The notes under the pieces: generated by a model
The model's database searches: none
Told to the model about the DNA's origin: nothing
What the model saw: the letters and a program-made list of their open reading frames with translations, nothing else
Translations under genes and position numbers: made by a program
In this document: piece after piece, positions 50,313-60,400 of the stretch
How positions within the stretch are numbered: the first letter of the stretch is position 1
Layout of the letters: each line of letters starts with the position of its first letter
Origin: Scleromitrula shiraiana
Taxonomy: Eukaryota; Ascomycota; Leotiomycetes; Helotiales; Sclerotiniaceae
Length of the DNA stretch: 64,000 nt
Reading direction: 5' to 3'
Assembly (NCBI GenBank): GCA_028455995.1
Contig: JABELC010000005.1
Location: 1,922,001 to 1,986,000, forward strand

Positions 50313-51768
50313 GTAGGTGGTGGCAATGGCTGATATTTGGTTTTCTACTAGAAGTTAAAATATGATATCTGAACCCTTCTGTGAAAGCGGCAGGAAATAC
50401 CAACACAGTCGCCCATTGCCAATCAAAAAACATAAGATAGGTGATGGCATTAATAGAGGTTAGGACCCCCATTTTTGCATTGAATGAGTATTGTTACTGA
50501 TAAAACCAATGTAGACCATTCTCGCTCTCATCACTATCAACTATCCTTGCAGGCAACTTGAGAAATTTGCTTGAGAATTTCCGAAAAAAAAAACAAGCTC
50601 CTAAACGATATGCTTGCACTCTCGCCCTCTCTTGTATCAAGCACACGATTATGGTAATAGTTCAAGGGATATCCAACACGTAGATGTCTGGAATCAAATT
50701 TGTATCAGTCTATCAAACAACTGTTGATGATCATGAAAACGAATAATGATGGAACTCGGCTGGGAGGAGTGGAATATAGAATACATAATGATGATAATAA
50801 AACAAGTAATCGTAGTTTCGACAAAAAGAAAAACCTATCCCATCGCAACTCCTTGAGAAAATGACGAGTGATGGAGATGGAGATCAGAGTGTAGAAGAAA
50901 AAGTGAATGAGACAGAGAAATAATCATCTATAACCAAAAGGTAACGAGGAATCATTATACCTCCCGACTAACTTGCAGGTAGTCTTTCTTTTGGCAGTAG
51001 AATACGCGATCGAAATTACACTAGCAGCTCCATCTCGCAAATGCCCCTTAAGCGAGGAAATATCAACGATATCACATCCTTTCTAGGACGCTGCTTAAAC
51101 ATTCCCCTCCCTCTGATATTCCCCTTTGGAGGTTCTTTTTTTATACCTCCCTTCATCCCTCATTCTCCTTTTTCTAGTAACCCAACGTGTATTCTGAAGA
51201 CTTATATGTAGCCGAATTGAAATCTATGTAACATAATGAATACTTTCGCTTTCGTTGTAGTATCGTGGTCTCTAATTACACGCATGCACGAGTAATATGG
51301 AAAAAAGGAGAATTTCTAACATGTGCGGTGCATGGCATACATAGTATCATAGTATACATAGTATCATGTATATATAGTGAAATAGGGATGGTTTCTACTT
51401 CTAACCGGTCATTATAAATATCTGAAAATGTCTGGATGTCTAACCATTCAAGTGGAGGACTTAATCGAGCCATCCTAAATACCACACTATCTTGGATTTC
51501 ATTGTTCTGGTTTCTCATTCGTCACGTTTGTTATGCAAGAATACAGAATACATATGCATTTGAGATATCATATCATAACAAGGAAGAACAATCATATACG
51601 ATGAGATGAGAATATGTTTTAATTGCTTTAGATACGTGTATATACAACAATCGCACCAAGGATATATACATATCATATATGCAATGCAAAGCTAGTGGTT
51701 AATACAAAAGTCTATCTATCTACGATAAGCATCAATCCCCCCCCCTCCCCTCCCTACGCATCTATTTT
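50313..51768. other. Intergenic, no supported gene
   Basis: AT-rich spacer. A 97-codon minus-strand frame at 50179-50472 overlaps the SAM gene and shows no domain. A C-rich run near 51738 precedes the next gene's end. Confidence 0.5.
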
Positions 51769-53149
51769 TTAACCCCATGTAGGCACCACCCGCTTCAGGT
51801 ACTTCATGAATTTCCATAACCCAACAGCATACTCCGTGTTACCTTCCGGGTCTACCACTTTCTCGGGCCATGCAATACCTGCACCATACAATCCTTTGAT
51901 TTGTTGTCCGTCCGAATCGGTAAAGCCGCCCGTTTCATTATTGTACGTAACATCTAATGGTTTCCCCGCTCTCTCAAATAGCGGAATTTCGTTCTTGGTA
52001 AACCCAATGGCTTGGACAACATGCGAACAGCCGGTTAGATGTTTTTTGTAGTTCTTCTCCTCGGTTTCTCGGGATGTGGAGATCTTTTCTAAGAATTTAG
52101 ATACAGCCGATGAAGGCAGTTTATCTTCCTCGAGGTTTTCCTTAGCCCAGGTGGCAACTTCACCTTTGAGACCCGTGTTATCCCGGAATATCCATCCATC
52201 ACGCTCTTCGGCGTATCGGAGAGGGTGACGAGTAAACCATCTGATGCGGAGCTGAGGATGGCTGCTACTGGCGAGATTGTACAGGTTTCTCAATACGAGA
52301 ATAGCACTGTGAGAGGCGCCGATAACCGCAATAGTTTGTGGTTTGTCGGATGGTATGAGTTTGGAAAGTAGCGGTGGATTCAAGGCAGGGTCTAGACCCA
52401 ACTCTTCGGGCTCGGGAACTGGTAACGGACCTGTGGTTGGATGAGATCCTGTACATAAAACAAGAAGATCCGATGAAACGGTGAAGGGTTCTAATTTCTC
52501 ATCTGGTGAAGAGAGTTTGACACTCCAGCTATTCCCCTAATAATCTTTAGCTTCCAAAATTTGAACAATGAACTGACGAGCTTACATCTGACCAAGAAGC
52601 ACCTGATACAGAACCTAATTGTTTGTGTACCCCCTTGGATTTGTTGAAACCCTTAGTCAACATCAAACATAAATCTGCAGCTTGAGCAATATGACAAGTC
52701 TTATCCTGGTGAAGCTCTTTCATGAAGCTATAAGCATTGGGAGTGGGAGTCTCCTTTGCAATGTCTTGGAAAGGTTTCAGCGCATCCGCATACATCGAAA
52801 AGAACTTGACCTTCGTATTCGAAGGAACCTCCCGATAATACTTATTCAGCCTCCCACCCTGAAAGTGGTCATCCACCCACAAGATTGGCGCTTTGCTTTG
52901 TTCCAGCAAATTTCCCACCACAGCAATGCCAGCTGGTCCAGCACCTACTACTACAGCGCCGTACTTCTGATCTTGGTCAACATTGGCCTTCTCATTGCTA
53001 TAGCTCCTTTGCCAAGCGTGAGGAATTGTTGATGACTGCATTTTGGTGGAATTATTGCCACTTCGAATAAGATGTAAAAGTGTACGAGTTGAAAGCAGTA
53101 CAGAATTCCCTGCCCGAATGGGCGGGATAGTACTTTTTATCATCAACAT
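51769..53149 (-). CDS. FAD/NAD(P)-binding pyridine nucleotide-disulfide oxidoreductase-like protein
   Basis: Two exons, 52586..53149 and 51769..52536, give 443 residues; the 49-nt intron (GTAAGC..TTAG) is phase 0. N-terminal dinucleotide fold VVVGAGPAGIAVVGNLLEQ (about 65-83) for FAD; second Rossmann motif IAVIGASHSAILVLRNL (about 257-273) for NAD(P). A late GFTDSDGQQIKGLYGAGIAWP segment is the usual FAD-contacting strand. No CxxxxC redox-active disulfide was seen, so it is not a classic thioredoxin or lipoamide reductase. The first 50 residues are basic, Ser-rich and lack acids up to RSYSNEK, which looks like a mitochondrial presequence; a later ATG could be used if the protein is cytosolic. 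Substrate unknown. In tandem with ALG2 on the same strand. Confidence 0.8.
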
Positions 53150-54037
53150 CGTATCTGTACAATAGGAGTTCCCCGTAGAAAAAGCCTTGGGTCAGGTACG
53201 ATAGAGACAATAGGAGAAGATACGGGAGATGTTTCTTGCCGAAACAAACTTGCTTTTCAACACAGAGTAAAGACAGAAAGAGTTTTCGTAGAACCCGATT
53301 GGACAATTAGGTTTATGTTTTGTGCAACCCTTGGTCTGGAGATTTGCTGGTCCTGCAGGAAACTAGTTGTTGAAGGTAAGTGAAATCGGGGAAGACAATA
53401 AATTCGGTGAGGTCTTATTGGTAAAGGATCTGGTGGATGACAGGGAGAAAGTTCCACTCTGATATAAAAATGAATCTATTTTGAGATAGCGGTGGAGAGA
53501 AGATCGAGCCAGAACATAGAACACACGTTTGAATTTTAAGCGTGGGCGATGAGTCTTCTCAAAGCTTCAATGCTACAGATAAAGTAAATACAGCCGGAAG
53601 ATTATGTAATATTTAGATTGGTCATGTGATGATGACATGATCTTGAGATCAAGACATTTTCTAGTGATGATTGCATGTGTAATGGTTTCGTTTCTATCAA
53701 TTAAGATTTATGATTGCTTACCATATCGGGAAGTTTTGAGGTTGGGGCGTTGAGGTGTTGAGGTGAGATTATGATTGATTCTCGGTTGAGTGCGGCTGAT
53801 CATAGCCATAGCAATTCATCCTATCACAGAATATCACAGAACTATTGTCTTTCATATACTAGAGAACTAAGATAGTGGTGATATATAGTACAGTACAATG
53901 TATATTCTACAAACGCGATCAGTATTATCTCCAAGATGTTTTCGGGCAACTAAAAATGTATAGCCCAAGAAACCCCTAATATCGAGGTTCATATAAATAA
54001 TAGTAACAATCTCTTTTTTATCTTTTCACTCGGCATC
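53150..54037. other. Intergenic, no gene seen
   Basis: Promoter of the oxidoreductase and 3' flank of ALG2; no repeats of note. Confidence 0.6.
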
Positions 54038-55461
54038 TTATTTGGACCAATAGATCAGTACGAAACCTAGTAGAGCAACCCCGATGGTTACCACGAACAA
54101 GACTATTTCCCGAAGGCTCTTCCTTCTTCTGTTTGCCATATCATCAATCAGCCCATCAATCCTCTCCGCCATTTTAACATCCGAGAACTCGTTCTTGACC
54201 CTTTCTACGCCAGCTCTGCCCATATCTTTCACTTGGTCATCCGACATCTTATGCAGGACTTTATTCATAACAGCTGTCCATTTCTCAACATCATCTGGAG
54301 GGCAGAGCCAGCCTGTCTTCCCGTCCACCACCGTCTCGAGTGGCCCTCCTGTGTTTGCAGCCAATACTGGCACTCCAGCTAACATTGCCTCCAGAGGCAC
54401 AATGCCAAAATGCTCATTTGAAGGTGTGTATATCAGGAGTTTTGCGGAGTTCAGTAACATATCCTTCAAGGTATTTGGTACCGACAGTAGAAATAAAACA
54501 TCTACATCGTCAGGGACGTTTAATGCCGTAACAATGGTCTTTGTTGTAGCAGTCTTCAGACCAAGGTCGCTGGCCAATTTGACAAGTTCCTTGTGATATA
54601 CCACATTTTCCATAACACGATTATCATAGCCACCAGCCAAAACCAATCTTACACCCTCTCTTCCATGTTTCCCAAGCCCTGCATATGCCTTGATCGCAAG
54701 GCCGATATCTTTCTTCTTCTCGAACCGATTGATACTCAGCAAGATGTTCCTATCCTGCCATACCTGAACCGAGTCATTGTCGATTGCGGGCTTCTTCTGC
54801 TTTACATCCACACAAGGATGTACAATTTGTAAATATTTTTCCTTGACCAATTCTGGCCATACTTTTCCGACTACACCTTTCGTAAAACCCGAGTTGACTG
54901 CAATCGAATCTGCAAAGCTCATACTCCATTGTTCCCAGAAATCGAAAGGTATTCTATAAGCTCTTTTCAGCCAATGCGTTCTTCCTTGCGCGAGTAATAG
55001 ATCAGGGAAATGGCAGTAAAACAATATTCGAGTATCGGGATAAAAATATCTGAGCCAAGGAAGACCAGCACTGAGTTGATCTACAAAAAAGGCATCGGGT
55101 TTTAAATCTTTCAGTTCAGAAGTGAAGTATGTTTGAATGATGATATGAAGTTGTCGGAGGATGGCGCAAATTATGGTAAATCGTGACAAGATCGAAGAAG
55201 GGAAAATCCAATTTCCACGTACTCGCACATCGAGAGTACCTATTGAAAATTAGAATTTGAGATTAGGCGCCAATATACCAACTCACCATCTCGAGCTTCA
55301 TCAAAGCAATGCTTAGGATCGCAATGGCTGGTGAAGATGACGATTTTGTGACCTCGATTTTGTAATCCGACCGCAGCATCAATGACAAGTCTTTCGGCAC
55401 CACCAATACCTAAATCGGGATGAAAGAACACAATGCTCTTTTTCTTCTCCGTTGTCGCCAT
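54038..55461 (-). CDS. ALG2: Alpha-1,3/1,6-mannosyltransferase ALG2
   Basis: Two exons, 55287..55461 and 54038..55239, give 458 residues; the 47-nt intron (GTGAGT..ATAG) splits a Gly codon (EARD-G-TLDVRVRG). ALG2 adds the second and third mannose to the dolichol-linked N-glycan precursor on the cytosolic face of the ER, using GDP-mannose. Seen here: the N-terminal family signature FFHPDLGIGGAERLVIDAA, ILFYCHFPDLLLAQ, SINRFEKKKDIGLAIKAYAG and the GT4 EX7E motif in SNEHFGIVPLEAML (about residue 330). A C-terminal hydrophobic anchor (EIVLFVVTIGVALLGFVLIY) and an N-terminal hydrophobic hairpin are present. An in-frame upstream ATG at 55533 would add 24 residues; 55461 fits the family start better. 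Divergent from the peroxisomal hydratase gene. Confidence 0.93.
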
Positions 55462-56071
55462 AACAACGCCGTGGAAGCACTCGTTTTGTGCGGTTTGTGC
55501 ATTGAAGAGACAGATTTCAAGCTCTTTGATCATCAGGCGGGTAGAAACGGTAGTGGGCGGATTGACAAGGGTATGAGACAGGGGGCGTTCAGCCTTGCGC
55601 TAGTTTGACAGGGCTGAGCTTCACATGCCAAGTTAACCAATTCGAATGGACATTCAAAACGTTCTAACAAAACCTCGATGAGTTCAATGGTTAACGGACA
55701 TTGAAAAACATGTTAACTTGCATAACCAATTGAATTAGTAAACAACTCATGAAATGATAATAATAATACCCTCAAGTTTTATTGTCATAATTGAATAAAC
55801 AATAGATAAACTATCCAGAAGCTAGCTTTGTTGAACCTCGGCACGATTACTTGTTCCCATTCCAACAACATTGTCTATGCTACTATTGAGAAAGGATTAA
55901 GATATGACTTTCATAGACATAAATAGATTCTATATCTTTCACCCATCATCTCAAATCGCATATTTATCATCCTTCCGCGAACCCTCCATTACGTATATAT
56001 AACCATTCCGCCCAAGCCACCATCCATTCATCCATTCATCCATTTATCCACCACTACCACCCAACCCCACA
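55462..56071. other. Shared divergent promoter (ALG2 / peroxisomal hydratase)
   Basis: 610 bp head-to-head intergenic region. A TATATATAA box lies at 55994-56002, about 70 bp before the plus-strand start, followed by C/A-rich sequence with CATTCATC repeats. Confidence 0.6.
55836..55841 (+). promoter_or_regulatory. CCTCGG, possible fatty-acid response element
   Basis: CCTCGG is the core bound by the FarA/FarB-type zinc-cluster regulators that induce peroxisomal beta-oxidation genes in filamentous fungi. It lies 231 bp upstream of an SKL-ending hydratase. One 6-bp match is weak evidence by itself. Confidence 0.3.
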
Positions 56072-57170
56072 ATGTCACAAACCCTCTTCGAAATCCCCAT
56101 CCCCATAAGCTCCCCCCTCCAATCCCACCCAGGCACCATAACCTGCACCGTCCCATCCCCGCTCCACCCAAACCTCTACCTCCTAACTTTCACATCCCCA
56201 CCCGACAACCGCCTCACGACCTCCTTCTGCCAAGCATTCCTCCTCGCCCTCGACATCATCGAGTTCTCCTATCCAACCGGAGTCCTCGTAACCACGTCCT
56301 CCATCCAAAAATTCTACTCCAACGGTCTCGATCTTGAACATGCTTCGTCTACAGATGGTTATTGGGAGAAGAGTCTTTATGCCCTATGGAGACGACTTTT
56401 GACGTATGCACCCTGAGCTATTGAATGTCTATTCAGTTCATATACAATCAATTATATTTGTTTAATATGGCAATATATATCGTATATAGAAAATCAAAGC
56501 AAAGTAGCTTTAAAGTATTCATATATATATATATATATATCTTCTGAACAGACATTCAGAAACAGATTAACCAGCCCACTCCCCTTTCATTACCCTCCCA
56601 ATCCCAATCCTAATCCCAATCCTCACAAACCCAATGCTAACCCACCCACCAACCAGTTACCCCATGCCCACCATCTCCCTGCTAAACGGGCACGCCTTCG
56701 CCGGCGGCCTCATGACCGCCATGCACCACGACTATCGAATCTTCAACCCCACGCGGGGCTTCCTCTGTCTCAACGAGCTTGAATTTGGCGCCCCCCTTAA
56801 ACCCCCCATGTCCTCCATATTCCGCCAGAAACTGCCCTCGCCGCATGTCTATCGCTCTTTGGCGCTGGAAGCGAAGCGGTTTAATGGGAAGGAGGCGTTG
56901 GAGGGGGGGTTGGTTGATGGGTTGGGGGGGTGGGAGGAGGTGGTTGGGTTGGTGGAGGAGAGGAAGTTGGGGGAGAAGGGGAGGACTGGGGTTTATGGGG
57001 TTTTGAAGGCGGAGATGTGGAGGGAGAGTTTGGGGTATTTGGAGGGACATGGGGAGAATGAGAGGAGGGATACTGTCAACTTAGAGAGGGAGGTTAAGAG
57101 GAAGGAGGAGGGAAAGAAAAGAGTGAGAGAGTGGGAAAAGAACGCGAAAAAGGTGTCTTCTAAACTTTAG
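56072..57170 (+). CDS. Peroxisomal enoyl-CoA hydratase/isomerase family protein
   Basis: Two exons, 56072..56403 and 56657..57170, give 281 residues. Intron is 253 nt, unusually long for this window, donor GTATGC, acceptor CCAG, phase 2 (RRLL-T-YPMPT). Crotonase-fold features: VLVTTSSIQKFYSNGLDLEH (first oxyanion-hole strand, about 69-90) and SLLNGHAFAGGLMTAMHHDYRIF (second oxyanion-hole region, about 117-140), then LNELEFGAPL. The protein ends KKVSSKL, an SKL type-1 peroxisomal targeting signal, so it should act in the peroxisome, probably as a delta3-delta2 enoyl-CoA isomerase of beta-oxidation. The catalytic Glu typical of isomerases could not be assigned with certainty. The second exon is notably G-rich on the coding strand. 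Convergent with cdc11, 237 bp between stops. Confidence 0.85.
56422..56558. repeat. Short inverted repeat inside an intron
   Basis: TGAATGTCTATTCAG (56422-56436) and its reverse-complement partner at about 56544-56558 match at 14 of 15 positions (one A/G change). Between them lies AT-rich DNA with a TA microsatellite. It fills over half of the long intron and may be a tiny TIR-type element. Confidence 0.55.
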
Positions 57171-57407
57171 ATGAATAATCAATCGATTGTATTCTTGCGC
57201 CAACTGGGATGGTATAAAGTTCCTCCTTGACCATCCTGTGGTCATTAATACTGTAATAATAATATACAAGATAATCCCTCCCCCTGTTCCAAGTGCCCTG
57301 TGCCCCCCATTTTGTTAATCCTCGAACACCATGCTATACTTATACAGTCCCATACCACCAAACCCAACGTTACTCATCATCCATAATTCGTGATATGCCT
57401 GTCATAC

Positions 57408-60400
57408 TTAGGCAAAGCTGTCCTCAACGGGCCAGCGGTCTTCTTTAGAAAATTCAACCTTCTTTCTAATGGCAGGCTTATCTAAAGTACTGCCTCTGAG
57501 AACTGTTGATTCAGACGCCTCATGGACAGTTCTCTGCCAGGACTCATTTTGTTGTACATCTTTTGGACGAGAATCCTTGAATCTGCAGTATCTGTCCACC
57601 TTAAGTTTCATTGCCCTATAGTTCTCACGCAAAGCCTCAAGCTCAGCGTCGTCATCATCCACAGCTTGTCCTCTCCCTGTGGTTTCTTCAGAAAGATTCT
57701 CAACATAGCTCTTTCTAGTCTCTTTGGCAATCTCGGTATCTATGGATCCTATAACAGGCTTCTCCTTCCCCTTGCCCTCAGTAGCCTTGTTTTCATGCGA
57801 CTCTTCGACAATTACATTCGCATCCGGATGTTTCACGAGCTTTGCCTCCAAGAGTCTATCCCAAACAGCATCTCGAATTTGTAGAACTGATCTGTTGACC
57901 GGGAGACCATCAACAATCTTCAGTCTGGGATTATCTTTTTTCTCGCCAAAGATCATAATTTCGTATATCCTTCGCATCATTTTCGTCGTCATATCTAAGC
58001 ACGATGAGTAGCGCGCATCTCTAGACGGATCTGCATTCCCGAGTGTATAAGGACAGTTAACACCTAGTTCATCTATCTCGAAACCACCGTCTTTTATCAA
58101 CTGCCTCTCAGCGGCTATGGGGTAGAATCCATGATTCACAAAGTTGTTCCTCATGTCCACAGTGGTTAAGCAAGAGAAAGCTGTCAATGTACGCGTGAGT
58201 CTTTCAACTTTGCTCAATCGGTTTCCTGCTATAAGGAGCTTCTTCAAACGAACGATGCCAAGAAGACATTGGAACTCTTCCAGAGCATTGAAATTAAGGT
58301 TCAGAACCCTTAAGTTTGGGACCAAAAGCCCAAAATCGTCCGGTAGAGAGGTGATACCACAATTTGCAAGCTCGAGGTACTGTAAATTAAGGAATTCCGC
58401 ACGTGATTCCCATGTGCCAAGAAGGTTGCCGGATAGATACAGCTTCCTCACTTCGAAGGCTTCCGAGATAAACGAAGTATCCATAACAGTGCCAGGCTGT
58501 TGTTCCCTCACCGAAAGACTGTCGAGACGGTGTTTATTGAGTAACCCAGTGATGGTATTTATGCGATTGTAATCCAAGTAGAGCAAGCGAAGTTTAGGAG
58601 TCTTACTTGCATCAAACGATTCAAGATTGTTACCACTGAGCTGTATTTGTTGTGCCCAACACACATCGTTATTTGAGAACAGAAAAGTGTCCAATTTGTT
58701 GTTGATCAAGTTGAGGTATATAAGGCGGTCCAGTTGGCTGATATTCCTTACTTCTTTGATTTGGCAGTTTCTGAGGTCCAGATCAGTTAATTGTTTCAAC
58801 TTCGTGTTTCCAAAGTCTATTGTCTCAATAGGGTTGCCCCGAAGCCGTAGAGTAGTCAACCCATCCAGGGTACTAATACCCTGTAATGATGTAATTTTGT
58901 TGTTGTCCGCTTTCAGATCTCTTAGATGTACTAGATTCTTGAAGCAGGACAGACTTTCAATCTCATTATTAGATACATCTACTTGCTGCAGATTCCAGAG
59001 ATGTCCCCACGCCGTCAAGTCCGAAAGTTGGTTATGAGAAATGGTTAAATTGCGAAGACTTGAAGGGGCGCCATTCAACTGATTGATTTGGTTATTTGAA
59101 ACTTCTAGAACTTCCAAATGACCACAGAATTCATCAAGTTTGTGTAAGCTGGTCAAATTCTTATCCTCAAGAACAGCTTCCTTCATATGCTCCCAAAATG
59201 GCTCATACGGTTCGACTTCTGTTAGTTTCTCAACCAATTTTTTGATTGAATGAGAAAGAGTCTTTTTCCCATCATTCTCGTCCGGTACATGCTTTTTTCC
59301 CTTAGCAACATAACTCACATTTAGCCCAAACGATTCATCCGCCTGGTGCATGGTAAACTCTGAGAGAGGAGTGAGTTCAAGTGTTCCAATTTCATGTAGC
59401 GGTCGTGGTGTAGCCAGCACTACACTGTTTGTATCTCTCTTTCTTGAGGAAGAAGATGTGGTTGAAGCAAGACTGCCATTTCTTTTTTCTATATTCTTGT
59501 CCTTATTGAAGGACTCCTCATCTTGTTCGTCAATGCGTGACACAGGTCGAGGCATGAATTGCTGTCCATCAACGGATAGTTTGCGAGCTGTGCCCCGGAA
59601 GGTAGCTCTCAATCCATTTCTTTGTTTGGTTTTCCTCTTCCTAACTGCAATACTATCACTGATAGATTCGCTGAAACTTTCATAATCAGATTGATATGCC
59701 TCTTCTTTTGCAAGCTCATCATCATCTGTATAATTTGGGGCTTCAATGACCTCTGCGATAGGTGACGAAAAAGTAATTGTAACGTTTCGTGGACGTTGTG
59801 GAGTTGTCGTCTCGAAATCATCTGAAATTGACATGTCTTCGTTTGTCACTTCTCTGTCTTTCCCATGACCTGAACTGTGACTCTTGTGTGGAGATTTTCC
59901 CCCACTTTGCCCTTTAGATTTTTTAGACGGTAGACTGTTCTCTGTCCCCATGGATGCAGCTCTTATCTTAATCTCGGGAATAGAATTGTCTGATCCACGT
60001 CGAGTAGGTTTTGAGGGGGCAGACTGAGGTCTGACGTCCGCTTCAGAGACATCCATGGCTTCTGACTGTTGATTTTTCGGGCGTTCATTAAGCATATCCT
60101 GCTGTCCTTCGTCATCAAGATATTTAGCCAATCGTGCGTCTTCTTTTCGCTTAGCTGCAACCGCTCTCAGCCTCATGAGCTCCTGAGTCTCGTCGACAGA
60201 CAAGTCAGGTATATCCTCAAATGGATCGTCTTCTGTTTCATCCGATGGAAGGAAGTTTGGTCCATCCTTTTCCCCACTGCCCGACTTTTTTTTTACCCAA
60301 ATGTTCCGTTCCCGATCAAAGACCATGCCTGCAAGCTGCTCTGGTATTAGATGTGATACTGTATGAGGAGCAATGACACGTCTCGAGTCAGAACCTCTAG

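Noticed and set aside
50179..50472. 97-codon minus-strand frame
   Set aside because: Overlaps the SAM-domain exons on the other strand and shows no domain.
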